DNA of 64,000 nucleotides from JAJXWB01 sp046349085. Its GTDB lineage: Bacteria > Pseudomonadota > Alphaproteobacteria > Rhizobiales > Beijerinckiaceae. The stretch covers positions 1 to 64,000 of the forward strand of contig JAXMDA010000005.1 of the NCBI GenBank assembly GCA_046349085.1. The letters run 5' to 3'. The notes under the pieces were generated by a model. It was given only the letters and a program-made list of their open reading frames with translations, was not told the DNA's origin and made no database searches. A program made the translations under genes and the position numbers. Position 1 is the first letter of the stretch. Each line of letters starts with the position of its first letter. Shown piece after piece: positions 24,823 to 32,771 of the stretch.

Positions 24823-25464
24823 ATGACCGAACAGACGACCCGCCCCCCACGCACGGCACGGCCATACCTCATCGCAGGCGCGGTCGCGACGGTCGCAGCG
24901 GCCGTCCTATACGGGATTATCGCGCCGGCCGGCAAGAAATCGCCGACCCAGTGCGCAGCCTCGGACGCGGTGGTCGGGCGAGTGAAGGAGGCGGAAAAGG
25001 GCGCAGTCGCCGCCGCCGCCTCGCCCAAGCAGGCTCAGCCCATGACCTCGCTGGATTTTTTAGGACCGCAAGGCGAACCCGTGTCGCTCGAAGCGTTTCG
25101 CGGTCGGGTGGCGCTTGTGAACCTCTGGGCGACCTGGTGCGTGCCATGCCGGGAGGAAATGCCGGCCTTGGACAGGCTGCAGGCGAAACTCGGCTCCGGA
25201 GACTTCGAGGTTGTCGCGATCAATGTCGATACAGCCCGGCTGGAGAGGGCGAAGGATTTTCTCAAGGACACCGGCGTGAAGAATCTCGCCTTCTATTCGG
25301 ACCCCAAAGCCGACGTGTTCTATCGCCTGCGGACCGCCGGCAAGGTGGTGGGGTTGCCGACGACATTTCTCGTCGGACGAGACGGCTGCGAGATTGCAGT
25401 GATGAGCGGCCCTGCGGACTGGGCGTCGGATGACGCGATCGCGCTGATCCGCGCGGCGCTCTGA
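24823..25464 (+). CDS. tlpA: TlpA-type thiol:disulfide interchange protein
   Basis: 213 aa. N-terminal membrane anchor (about residues 14-33, YLIAGAVATVAAAVLYGII), then a periplasmic thioredoxin domain with NLWATWCVPCREEMPALD (WCVPC active site). The domain has the AhpC/TSA-like insert typical of TlpA/ResA. In rhizobia TlpA reduces the cytochrome oxidase Cu-A assembly factors. ATG 24823; its start lies 24 bp from argH on the other strand, also a conserved pairing. Confidence 0.92.
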   Translation: MTEQTTRPPRTARPYLIAGAVATVAAAVLYGIIAPAGKKSPTQCAASDAVVGRVKEAEKGAVAAAASPKQAQPMTSLDFLGPQGEPVSLEAFRGRVALVNLWATWCVPCREEMPALDRLQAKLGSGDFEVVAINVDTARLERAKDFLKDTGVKNLAFYSDPKADVFYRLRTAGKVVGLPTTFLVGRDGCEIAVMSGPADWASDDAIALIRAAL

Positions 25465-25596
25465 GACCGCCTTCGCCGCCCGATCGTTATCCGTTCAGGT
25501 TACTGGCCGAAGGAGATTGCCGGTCCTCAGCGATTGTGAAACTACTGTCGACGTCGTTGAGGTTTTGTTAACCCTACGACGAGCGTGGAGTTCGCG

Positions 25597-26304
25597 ATGC
25601 GTAGGTTTCTGTCGGCTTTGGTCGTGGCCATTGCTTCGCTGAGCTTCTCCCCTGCTCAGGCCGGCGGTTTGCTGCAGGACCTTTTTGCGCCTGCGCCTCG
25701 CCCTGCGCCGATCGCCCATTATTACGCGCCTGCCCAGCCGCAGATCCGTTTCCTGTATGATGGGGGATTGCGCGTTTCGCGTCGTCCGCCGGTCAATCGC
25801 AAGGCAATTGTCAAGAAACCCCAGTCGAAGCGCTGGGCGATCGGGCGCAAGAAGCACACGACGGGCGTCACGGCGTCCCGCTATGGATTCGAGCACGCCC
25901 GCGGTTCAAGAAAGGCGCATTTCGCGGAGGCGAGAGGCAAGGTCGCCCGCGCTGCGGCCACGCCCGCGCGAAAAGCCACGGCGCCTGTCGTCAGGATCGA
26001 AGCTCCCGCACAAATCGACAATGATCCGACGCTGCGGATTGGCGACGCTTACATGACAACGGAAGGTCTTCGCATCTATCGCGGACCGTCGGCGAAGGCG
26101 GCGAAAGGCAGAAATTTTGTCGAATTCCAGCGTTCGGAGGTTGGCGCGGGCGTAAAGTCCCAGCTTGCCGCGCTGGAGAATGCCGTGCGGATGGATCGGG
26201 CGCGCCGCGCCATCGCCCCGGCCCTGAAGCTGGAGCCAGCGGACGCCCGAGATCGAAAATCTGTCGACAGGCAGGGCCGCGTCATCAGGGTTGTCGGACC
26301 CTAG
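25597..26304 (+). CDS. Secreted basic protein of unknown function
   Basis: 235 aa from ATG 25597, with GGAG eight bases upstream. Signal peptide MRRFLSALVVAIASLSFSPAQA, predicted cleavage after residue 22. The mature protein has a Pro-rich start (FAPAPRPAPIAHYYAPAQPQ), then a Lys/Arg/Ala-rich middle (residues about 65-130), then a more ordered segment DPTLRIGDAYMTTEGLRIYR (about 147-166) and a basic tail. Very high predicted pI. I do not recognise a family. Stands alone between tlpA and the convergent grxD gene. Confidence 0.7.
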   Translation: MRRFLSALVVAIASLSFSPAQAGGLLQDLFAPAPRPAPIAHYYAPAQPQIRFLYDGGLRVSRRPPVNRKAIVKKPQSKRWAIGRKKHTTGVTASRYGFEHARGSRKAHFAEARGKVARAAATPARKATAPVVRIEAPAQIDNDPTLRIGDAYMTTEGLRIYRGPSAKAAKGRNFVEFQRSEVGAGVKSQLAALENAVRMDRARRAIAPALKLEPADARDRKSVDRQGRVIRVVGP

Positions 26305-26349
26305 ACAGCGCGGTCGACGCCATAAAAGCGCCGACCGAAAACGAATGCG

Positions 26350-26691
26350 TCAGCCGCGGGCGGGCGCCTTATGCGGCACGCCGGCCTGCGCAAGGTGATC
26401 GGTGAGCTCGCCGGACTGGAACATTTCGCGGACGATGTCGCAGCCGCCGACGAATTCGCCCTTCACGTAGAGCTGCGGGATCGTCGGCCAATTGCTGAAG
26501 GACTTGATGCCTTCGCGCAGCTCTCCGTCAGCGAGCACGTTCACGCCGGTGTAGGGCACGCCAAGATAGTCGAGGATCTGCACGACCTGGCCGGAGAAGC
26601 CGCACTGCGGCATCTGGGGCGTGCCCTTCATGAAAAGCACAACGTCATTGGTGTCGACGGCGTTCTTGATTTGATCGTGGATATTGGCCAT
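26350..26691 (-). CDS. grxD: Monothiol glutaredoxin, Grx4/GrxD family
   Basis: 113 aa from ATG 26691 (AAGGA upstream). CGFS active site at Cys30 (MPQCGFSGQVVQILDYLGV), TIPQLYVKGEFVGGCDI in the GSH-binding region. Class II glutaredoxins bind a [2Fe-2S] cluster and work in Fe-S trafficking, often as a heterodimer with BolA, which is encoded just upstream here. Last gene of the purL-bolA-grxD run. Confidence 0.95.
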   Translation of the reverse strand: MANIHDQIKNAVDTNDVVLFMKGTPQMPQCGFSGQVVQILDYLGVPYTGVNVLADGELREGIKSFSNWPTIPQLYVKGEFVGGCDIVREMFQSGELTDHLAQAGVPHKAPARG

Positions 26692-26780
26692 GGCCTGTCC
26701 TTTCATTGCGGAATTCAAGGTTCCGCAGCGCAGCGATTATAGGGCTTTTGCGGCCCGAGTCCCAGACCGCTTGCGCCCCT

Positions 26781-27014
26781 TCAGTCCGGAACGCTCGTGG
26801 TCAAGGCAAGCGCGTGCAACACGCCTCCCATTTGTCCCTTGAGAGCGCCGTAGACCATCTGGTGTTGCTGTACGCGGGATTTGCCGCGAAACGCCTCGGC
26901 GACGACGGTCGCCGCATAGTGATCGCCGTCGCCGGCGAGGTCCTGAATTTCAACGCGCGCGTCGGGAAATGCGGCCTTGATCAGGCGTTCAATTTCGGAT
27001 GCTTCCATCGGCAT
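26781..27014 (-). CDS. bolA: BolA family protein
   Basis: 77 aa from ATG 27014 (an alternative ATG lies two codons in). Short BolA of the BolA2/IbaG-like size: MEASEIERLIKAAFPDARVE, DHYAATVVAEAFRGKSRVQQ, then HQMVYGALKGQMGGVLHALAL with the invariant cluster-ligand His of the HxMVY motif. Partner of CGFS glutaredoxin in [2Fe-2S] cluster handling. Starts 14 bp after the purL stop. Confidence 0.93.
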   Translation of the reverse strand: MPMEASEIERLIKAAFPDARVEIQDLAGDGDHYAATVVAEAFRGKSRVQQHQMVYGALKGQMGGVLHALALTTSVPD

Positions 27015-27028
27015 GTGGCGATCTCGAT

Positions 27029-29248
27029 CTAGTTGAACGCTTCCGGCGTGGCCCCGGCCATATAGGATGGCAAGGCCGTTTCGTACGCGTCGCGTAAAGC
27101 CGCGAGCAATATGGGTTCTTCGCCGGGCAGTCGCAACGCGTCGCCGCCGGTTGCCCCCAGGCGCTGGATCGGCACTCCCGCAGCCGACGCTTGCGACAGG
27201 ATCGCGGGGGTGTCGCCGGGCCGGCAGGTCATGACGAAACGGGCCTGATCCTCGCCGAAGAGCACAGCGTGACTGCTTCCCGCGGGAAGCGCGTCGATGG
27301 ACGCGCCGACCCCGCCGGCGACCGCCATTTCCGCGAGGCCAACCGCGAGCCCGCCCTCGGAGAGGTCGTGGACCGCCGTCGCGCGTCGCGCTGAAATCAT
27401 GGAGCGGACGAATTCGCCGTTGCGACGCTCGACCGCGAGATCGACGGGCGGCGGCGCGCCGTCCTCCCGCCCGCAGATTGAAGCGAGCCACGCGGACTGG
27501 CCGAGCCAGCCTGCAGTTCCGCCGATCAGGAGAATATCCTCGTTCGCCGATTTGAAAGCGATCGTCGCGGCTGTCGTCACATCATCGATTACGCCGACGC
27601 CGCCGATTGCGGGGGTCGGCAGGATGCCTGCACCCTGCGTTTCGTTGTAGAGCGAGACATTGCCCGAGACGATGGGGAAATCGAGCGCGCGGCAGGCTTC
27701 GCCGATGCCTTCGAGACAACCGACGAACTGGCCCATGTATTCCGGCCGTTCGGGATTGCCGAAATTGAGATTGTCGGTCACTGCGAGCGGGCGGCCGCCG
27801 ACCGCGACGATATTTCGCCACGCTTCGGCCACTGCCTGCTTGCCGCCTTCAACCGGGTCCGCGAAGCAATAGCGGGCGTTGACGTCGGTCGTCAGCGCCA
27901 GGCCCTTCGGTCCGTTTTCAATGCGCACGACGGCGGCGTCTCCGCCCGGGGCGACGACCGTGTTTCCCAAAATAAGATGGTCGTACTGTTCCCAGACCCA
28001 GCGCTTGGAGCAGATGTCGGGCGAACCAAGCAGCGTTAGAAGCGCCGCGGTATTGGACATCGGAGGCGTCACAGAACCCGGGTCGATCGCGGCGCGCTTC
28101 GGCGTGGGAACATGCGGGCGATCGTAAAGCGGCGCCTCGTCGCCAAGCTCCTTGATCGGCAGATCGGCCTTCACCTGGCCGCCGTGCTTGATGACAAAAC
28201 GCAACGTGTCGGTCGTCTTGCCGATGACCGCGAAATCGAGGCCCCACTTGCGGAAGATCGCCTCGGCTTCCTTCTCTTTTGCCGGCGTCAGCACCATGAG
28301 CATGCGCTCCTGGCTTTCCGACAGCATCATCTCATAGGCGGTCATGCCGACTTCGCGACAGGGAACCTTGTCGAGATCCAGTTCGATCCCGAGGTTGCCC
28401 TTGGCCCCCATTTCAACCGCCGAGGACGTGAGGCCGGCGGCGCCCATGTCCTGAATGGCTATGACCGCGCCGCTCTTCATCAGCTCGAGGCAGGCCTCAA
28501 GAAGCAGCTTTTCCGAGAATGGATCGCCGACCTGCACCGTCGGGCGTTTTTCCTCGGCGTCCGCTTCGAAAGAGGCCGATGCCATGGTGGCGCCGTGGAT
28601 GCCGTCGCGACCGGTCTTCGAGCCGAGATAGACGATGGGGTTCCCGACGCCCGTGGCCTTGGCGTAGAAAATCTCGTCGGCCTTCGCCAGTCCGACCGCC
28701 ATGGCGTTGACGAGAATGTTTCCGTCGTACGCCTTGTGAAAACCGGTCGAGCCGCCAACGGTTGGGACGCCGAACGAGTTGCCGTAGCCGCCGATGCCGG
28801 CGACGACCCCGCTCACGAGATGGCGGGTCTTGGGATGCCCGGGCGAGCCGAATCGCAGCAGATTGAGGCAGGCGATCGGGCGCGCGCCCATCGTGAAGAC
28901 GTCGCGCAGGATTCCGCCGACGCCGGTGGCGGCGCCTTGATAAGGCTCGATGAAAGACGGGTGGTTGTGGCTCTCCATCTTGAAGATGCAGGCCTGGCCG
29001 TCGCCGATGTCGATCACGCCGGCGTTTTCGCCCGGGCCCTGGATGACCCAGGGCGCCTTTGTGGGCAGCTTGCGCAGGTGAATGCGTGACGACTTATACG
29101 AGCAGTGCTCGTTCCACATGGCGGAGAAGATGCCGAGCTCCGTGAAGCTTGGCGCCCGCCCGATGAGCTTGAGGATGCGTTCGTATTCGTCCGGCTTGAG
29201 CCCGTGGGCGGCGACCAGCTCCGGCGTGACAATGGGTTCAGTGGTCAA
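27029..29248 (-). CDS. purL: Phosphoribosylformylglycinamidine synthase, subunit PurL (small type)
   Basis: 739 aa. ATP-dependent synthetase subunit of FGAM synthase; ammonia comes from PurQ and assembly from PurS, both encoded at 30.4-31.4 kb. N-terminal active-site stretch FSAMWNEHCSYKSSR, GGxxRDVFTMGARP block, DMGAAGLTSSAVEMG and the C-terminal DLSEGGLAVGLAEM mark the small PurL type. On the same strand as purC-S-Q but separated from purQ by a plus-strand porin gene. Confidence 0.97.
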   Translation of the reverse strand: MTTEPIVTPELVAAHGLKPDEYERILKLIGRAPSFTELGIFSAMWNEHCSYKSSRIHLRKLPTKAPWVIQGPGENAGVIDIGDGQACIFKMESHNHPSFIEPYQGAATGVGGILRDVFTMGARPIACLNLLRFGSPGHPKTRHLVSGVVAGIGGYGNSFGVPTVGGSTGFHKAYDGNILVNAMAVGLAKADEIFYAKATGVGNPIVYLGSKTGRDGIHGATMASASFEADAEEKRPTVQVGDPFSEKLLLEACLELMKSGAVIAIQDMGAAGLTSSAVEMGAKGNLGIELDLDKVPCREVGMTAYEMMLSESQERMLMVLTPAKEKEAEAIFRKWGLDFAVIGKTTDTLRFVIKHGGQVKADLPIKELGDEAPLYDRPHVPTPKRAAIDPGSVTPPMSNTAALLTLLGSPDICSKRWVWEQYDHLILGNTVVAPGGDAAVVRIENGPKGLALTTDVNARYCFADPVEGGKQAVAEAWRNIVAVGGRPLAVTDNLNFGNPERPEYMGQFVGCLEGIGEACRALDFPIVSGNVSLYNETQGAGILPTPAIGGVGVIDDVTTAATIAFKSANEDILLIGGTAGWLGQSAWLASICGREDGAPPPVDLAVERRNGEFVRSMISARRATAVHDLSEGGLAVGLAEMAVAGGVGASIDALPAGSSHAVLFGEDQARFVMTCRPGDTPAILSQASAAGVPIQRLGATGGDALRLPGEEPILLAALRDAYETALPSYMAGATPEAFN

Positions 29249-29376
29249 GGGAAGTGCGACCCGGCGATAGAGTGCGAGCTGAGACCGCTTAGCCGTGCGC
29301 GATCACGAAGGCAACGTCGCAATTGTGTTGCAATTCGGTCACGGGGAGAATCGGAATGCAACTATCATGCGCCTCG

Positions 29377-29390
29377 TTGACATAGGTCAA
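29377..29390. promoter_or_regulatory. FNR/FixK-type box upstream of ompW-like gene
   Basis: TTGAC-ATAG-GTCAA: a perfect 14-bp dyad that meets the FNR/FixK consensus TTGA-N6-TCAA. It lies 77 bp upstream of the porin start and about 130 bp from the divergent purL start. In E. coli ompW is controlled by FNR. Sequence match only. Confidence 0.5.
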
Positions 29391-29466
29391 TTATTTTTGC
29401 GCTCCAAGAAAGGATTTTCCAGCTCGGGAATTCGAGCGCATGAGCGCGAAATACAGGGGTAATATA

Positions 29467-30315
29467 ATGACTTTCAAGGGCTTTCTCCGCGGAACAGCTT
29501 CGGCTGCCGGACTGCTGATTCTCGGCTCGGCCGCCATGGCCGCCGACCTTCCCTCCCGCAAGGTCGCTCCCGCGGAGCCGGTCGTGATCGACACCTTCCA
29601 TCCTTTCCAGGTCCGCCTGCGCGCCACCGCGATCATCCCGGACGGCAAGACGACCGTCTATGACACGCTCGGCGCGATCCTGCCGGTTCTCGGCGCCAGC
29701 ACGGGCCCCGGCGGCCAGATTCTCGGCGCCGGCGCGAAGGTTTCGACGACCGTCATTCCCGAGCTCGACGTCAGCTACTACTTCACCAAGAACATCGCCA
29801 TCGAAGCGATCTGCTGCCTGTCGAAGCACAACGTCACCGGCACGGGCGTCCTGAACGGCCTGAACATCGGCTCGACCTGGGTGTTCCCGCCGACCGTCCT
29901 GCTGCAGTACCACTTCACCAACTTCGGCGCCTTCCAGCCCTACATCGGCGTGGGCGTGAACTTCACGGCCTACTTCGGCCAGAAGAGCGGCGGCAACTGG
30001 GCGCCCTTCTTCACGCCCGCGCTCGGACTCACGGGCATGAACACGATTTCGAACCTGAGCATCGGCAGCTCCTGGGGCGTCGCCGGCCAGGTCGGCTTCG
30101 ACTACATGATCAACTCCAACTGGGGTCTGAACGTCGACGTCAAGCGCATCATGATGCAGCCGACGGCCACGGCGCTGGTCTGGAATACGGTCGCCGCTCC
30201 GCTGGTCGGCGCGATCCCGGTTCGCGCCAAGGTCAATATCGACCCGTGGGTCGTGTCGGCCGGCATCACCTACCGCTTCGGCGGCGGCGCGACCGCGGTT
30301 GTCGCCAAGTACTGA
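29467..30315 (+). CDS. ompW: OmpW family outer membrane protein
   Basis: 282 aa from ATG 29467. Signal peptide to AMA (about residue 26), mature protein starting near ADLPSRK. Eight-strand beta-barrel features: alternating strands PFQVRLRATAIIPD, STTVIPELDVSYYFTKNIAI (near the OmpW signature), TVLLQYHFTNFGAFQPYIGV, NSNWGLNVDVKRI, and a final strand WVVSAGITYRFG. Length is above the usual OmpW 210-250 aa because of a long Gly/Thr-rich loop. Codon use is strongly biased to C/G at third positions, suggesting high expression. It is preceded by an FNR/FixK-type box, followed by a strong terminator, and lies inside the pur cluster on the opposite strand. Confidence 0.88.
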   Translation: MTFKGFLRGTASAAGLLILGSAAMAADLPSRKVAPAEPVVIDTFHPFQVRLRATAIIPDGKTTVYDTLGAILPVLGASTGPGGQILGAGAKVSTTVIPELDVSYYFTKNIAIEAICCLSKHNVTGTGVLNGLNIGSTWVFPPTVLLQYHFTNFGAFQPYIGVGVNFTAYFGQKSGGNWAPFFTPALGLTGMNTISNLSIGSSWGVAGQVGFDYMINSNWGLNVDVKRIMMQPTATALVWNTVAAPLVGAIPVRAKVNIDPWVVSAGITYRFGGGATAVVAKY

Positions 30316-30336
30316 TTTCGCCAGAGGCGAAATGCG

Positions 30337-30364
30337 AAAGGCCCGGCGAAAGCCGGGCCTTTTT
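30337..30364 (+). terminator. Intrinsic terminator of ompW-like gene
   Basis: Eleven-base stem AAAGGCCCGGC / GCCGGGCCTTT (30337-30347, 30352-30362) with a GAAA loop and TTTTT at 30360-30364. It lies 22 bp after the stop. Confidence 0.9.
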
Positions 30365-30410
30365 ATTTGCGCTTCGTGCGGCGGTTTATCGCGGGGCGGC
30401 GGGCGATGAA

Positions 30411-31103
30411 TCAGCCGGCCGCCGCCGCCAGGCTCGCGAACATGCCTTTGCCGTCGACGCCGCCGACCAGCGGATCGATCAGGTTCTCGGGATGCGGCAT
30501 CAGCCCGAGCACGTTGAAACGCTCCGAATAAATCCCGGCGATGTCGTTGCGCGATCCGTTGGGGTTGGCCGCGCCCCCCAGGACGCCTGCGGCGTCGCAA
30601 TAGCGGAAGGCCACACGGCCGTCCTTCTCGATCGTCTCGATCGTGGCGTCGTCGGCCTCGTAGTTTCCTTCGCCATGAGCGATGGCGACCTTGATGACGT
30701 CGCCGGTCTTGTAGGCGCTGGTAAAGGGAGCAGCGGCGCGTTCGACGCGCAGATGCTGCATGCGGCAGACAAAGTGCAGATTGGCGTTGCGCATCAGCAC
30801 GCCCGGGAGCAGGCCGCTCTCGCAGAGGATCTGGAAGCCGTTGCAGATGCCGAGCACGTAGCCGCCGCGCGCGGCATGCCGGCGCACGGCGTCCATGATC
30901 GGCGCGCGGCCGGCGATGGCGCCGCAGCGCAGATAGTCGCCATAGCTGAAGCCGCCAGGCAGCACGGCCAGGTCTGTCCCCACAGGCAATTCGTGATCCG
31001 CGTGCCAGACGATGTCGGGCTGGCGCCCCGTCGCCTGCTTCAGCGCGCGGGCGGCGTCGCCTTCGCGATTGGAGCCCGGAAAGAGAATGACGGCGGCTTT
31101 CAT
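30411..31103 (-). CDS. purQ: FGAM synthase glutaminase subunit PurQ
   Basis: 230 aa. Class I glutamine amidotransferase that delivers ammonia to PurL. Nucleophile Cys87 in LGICNGFQIL; catalytic His in LMPHPENLID with its Glu close by. N-terminus AVILFPGSNREGD and LPGGFSYGDYLRCGAIA are typical. Follows purS by 18 bp. The next purine gene, purL, is 1.2 kb further downstream beyond the porin gene. Confidence 0.97.
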   Translation of the reverse strand: MKAAVILFPGSNREGDAARALKQATGRQPDIVWHADHELPVGTDLAVLPGGFSYGDYLRCGAIAGRAPIMDAVRRHAARGGYVLGICNGFQILCESGLLPGVLMRNANLHFVCRMQHLRVERAAAPFTSAYKTGDVIKVAIAHGEGNYEADDATIETIEKDGRVAFRYCDAAGVLGGAANPNGSRNDIAGIYSERFNVLGLMPHPENLIDPLVGGVDGKGMFASLAAAAG

Positions 31104-31121
31104 GGCCTCACCGAGGTTCGA

Positions 31122-31361
31122 TCAACCGAAGTCGATCTTGAAGTTTTCGATGACGGTATTGGCGAGCAGCTTTTCGCAGGCCGCCTGCAGATTTGCGGTC
31201 GCGGCAGCCTTGTCCTGACCGTCGATCTCAACGTCGAACACCTTGCCCTGCCGGACGCTGGCGACCCCTTCGACGCCCAGCGACCGAAGCGCGCCTTCGA
31301 TCGCCTTGCCCTGCGGATCGAGTACGCCATTCTTGAGGGTGACGACGACTCTGGCCTTCAT
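31122..31361 (-). CDS. purS: FGAM synthase subunit PurS
   Basis: 79 aa. Small dimeric subunit that bridges PurL and PurQ. MKARVVVTLKNGVLDPQGKA and ALRSLGVEGVASVRQGKVFD are the family core. Lies between purC (33 bp) and purQ (18 bp). Full length. Confidence 0.95.
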   Translation of the reverse strand: MKARVVVTLKNGVLDPQGKAIEGALRSLGVEGVASVRQGKVFDVEIDGQDKAAATANLQAACEKLLANTVIENFKIDFG

Positions 31362-31394
31362 ATGCGATCCTGATCTGGCGATTGTTGGGCGAAG

Positions 31395-32156
31395 TTACTG
31401 CACGAGTTTCGGGCCGGAGCGCGGCGGGTCGTCAGTCTGCAGTATCCCAAGACGGCGCGCGACCTCGGTATAGGCTTCGACGAGGCCGCCCATGTCGCGA
31501 CGGAAGCGGTCCTTGTCGAGCTTGTCGTTCGACTTGATGTCCCACAGGCGACAGGAATCGGGCGAGATTTCATCGGCCACGACAATGCGCATCATGTCGT
31601 TTTCCCAGAGCCGGCCGCATTCCATCTTGAAATCAACCAGACGGATGCCGACGCCGAGGAACAGGCCGGACAGGAAATCGTTGACGCGGATGGCCAGCGC
31701 CATGATGTCGTCGATCTCTTGCGGGCTCGCCCAGCCGAAGGCCGTGATGTGCTCTTCGGAAACCATCGGGTCGTTCAGCGCGTCGTTCTTGTAGTAGAAT
31801 TCGATGATCGAGCGCGGCAGTTGCGTGCCTTCCTCGATCCCCAGGCGCTGCGACAGCGAGCCGGCCGCCACGTTGCGCACGACGACTTCCAGCGGAACGA
31901 TCTCCACTTCGCGAATCAGCTGCTCGCGCATGTTGAGGCGGCGGATGAAATGCGTCGGCACCCCGATATTGTTGAGGTGCTGGAAGATGAACTCGGAGAT
32001 GCGGTTGTTCAGGACGCCCTTGCCGTCGATGACCTCGTGCTTCTTGGCATTGAAGGCAGTGGCGTCGTCCTTGAAATGCTGGACAAGCGTGCCGGGCTCC
32101 GGGCCTTCGTAAAGAACCTTGGCCTTGCCTTCGTAGATGCGACGACGGCGGTTCAT
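31395..32156 (-). CDS. purC: SAICAR synthase
   Basis: 253 aa. Phosphoribosylaminoimidazole-succinocarboxamide synthase of purine synthesis. MNRRRRIYEGKAKVLYEGPE start, PLEVVVRNVAAGSL, and the signature LVDFKMECGR are present. ATG 32156; no strong ribosome-binding site. First gene of purC-purS-purQ, divergent from the zeta-inhibitor gene across 246 bp. Confidence 0.97.
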   Translation of the reverse strand: MNRRRRIYEGKAKVLYEGPEPGTLVQHFKDDATAFNAKKHEVIDGKGVLNNRISEFIFQHLNNIGVPTHFIRRLNMREQLIREVEIVPLEVVVRNVAAGSLSQRLGIEEGTQLPRSIIEFYYKNDALNDPMVSEEHITAFGWASPQEIDDIMALAIRVNDFLSGLFLGVGIRLVDFKMECGRLWENDMMRIVVADEISPDSCRLWDIKSNDKLDKDRFRRDMGGLVEAYTEVARRLGILQTDDPPRSGPKLVQ

Positions 32157-32402
32157 GACATGCAACCGTAGTTCGAGAAAAAAGCGCCCGCAGGCCAGAC
32201 ATGCGCCCGACGTTCGGGATTCCGTGAGGTCGTATCGCTTTCCCGACCGCGATACAACCCGATCCCGCCGGATATCCCGCTTAAGCCTTTTTCCTGATGC
32301 CGACGAGGCCGGAGGCGCTAGGCGCCCGCGCGCCGGATCGCTATATCAGGCCTCATCTGCCTGCCGTCCGGCGAGGCGCGCCATGATTTTCGGGGCCCAG
32401 CA

Positions 32403-32720
32403 ATGACGACCTTCGACAAGCGCGAAGACAGCTTTGAGAAGAAATTCGCGCACGACGAGGAACTGCGGTTTCGCGCCGTCGCGCGCCGCAACAAGCGGCT
32501 CGCGGTCTGGGCGGCCGAGAAGCTGGGCCGGAGCGACGCAGACGCCTACTTCAAGGAAGTCATGGCCGCCGACCTCGAAGAGGCGGGGGACGACGACGTC
32601 GTCCGGAAGCTGACGGCCGACTTCGCCAAAGCGGGCGTGGGACAATCCGAGCACCAGATCCGCCGCACCATGGATGAGCTGATGTCCATGGCCATTGCCG
32701 AGATCAAGGCGGGTAAGTAA
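32403..32720 (+). CDS. ATP synthase zeta-type inhibitor (DUF1476)
   Basis: 105 aa. DUF1476 is the zeta subunit first found in Paracoccus denitrificans F1Fo, where its N-terminal segment blocks ATP hydrolysis. The N-terminal inhibitory region MTTFDKREDSFEKKFAHDEE and the four-helix body LRFRAVARRNKRLAVWAAEK are clear. ATG 32403. Not near the atp operon. Divergent from purC, followed 51 bp later by xerC. Confidence 0.92.
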   Translation: MTTFDKREDSFEKKFAHDEELRFRAVARRNKRLAVWAAEKLGRSDADAYFKEVMAADLEEAGDDDVVRKLTADFAKAGVGQSEHQIRRTMDELMSMAIAEIKAGK

Positions 32721-32771
32721 CGGTCCGCTAACCGCTTCGCCGGATCGTCGGACCGAATTTTCGGCAGGGCG

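Noticed and set aside
26311..26337. Hairpin after the orphan secreted gene as an intrinsic terminator
   Set aside because: A 10-bp stem with one mismatch exists but neither strand has a T-run after it.
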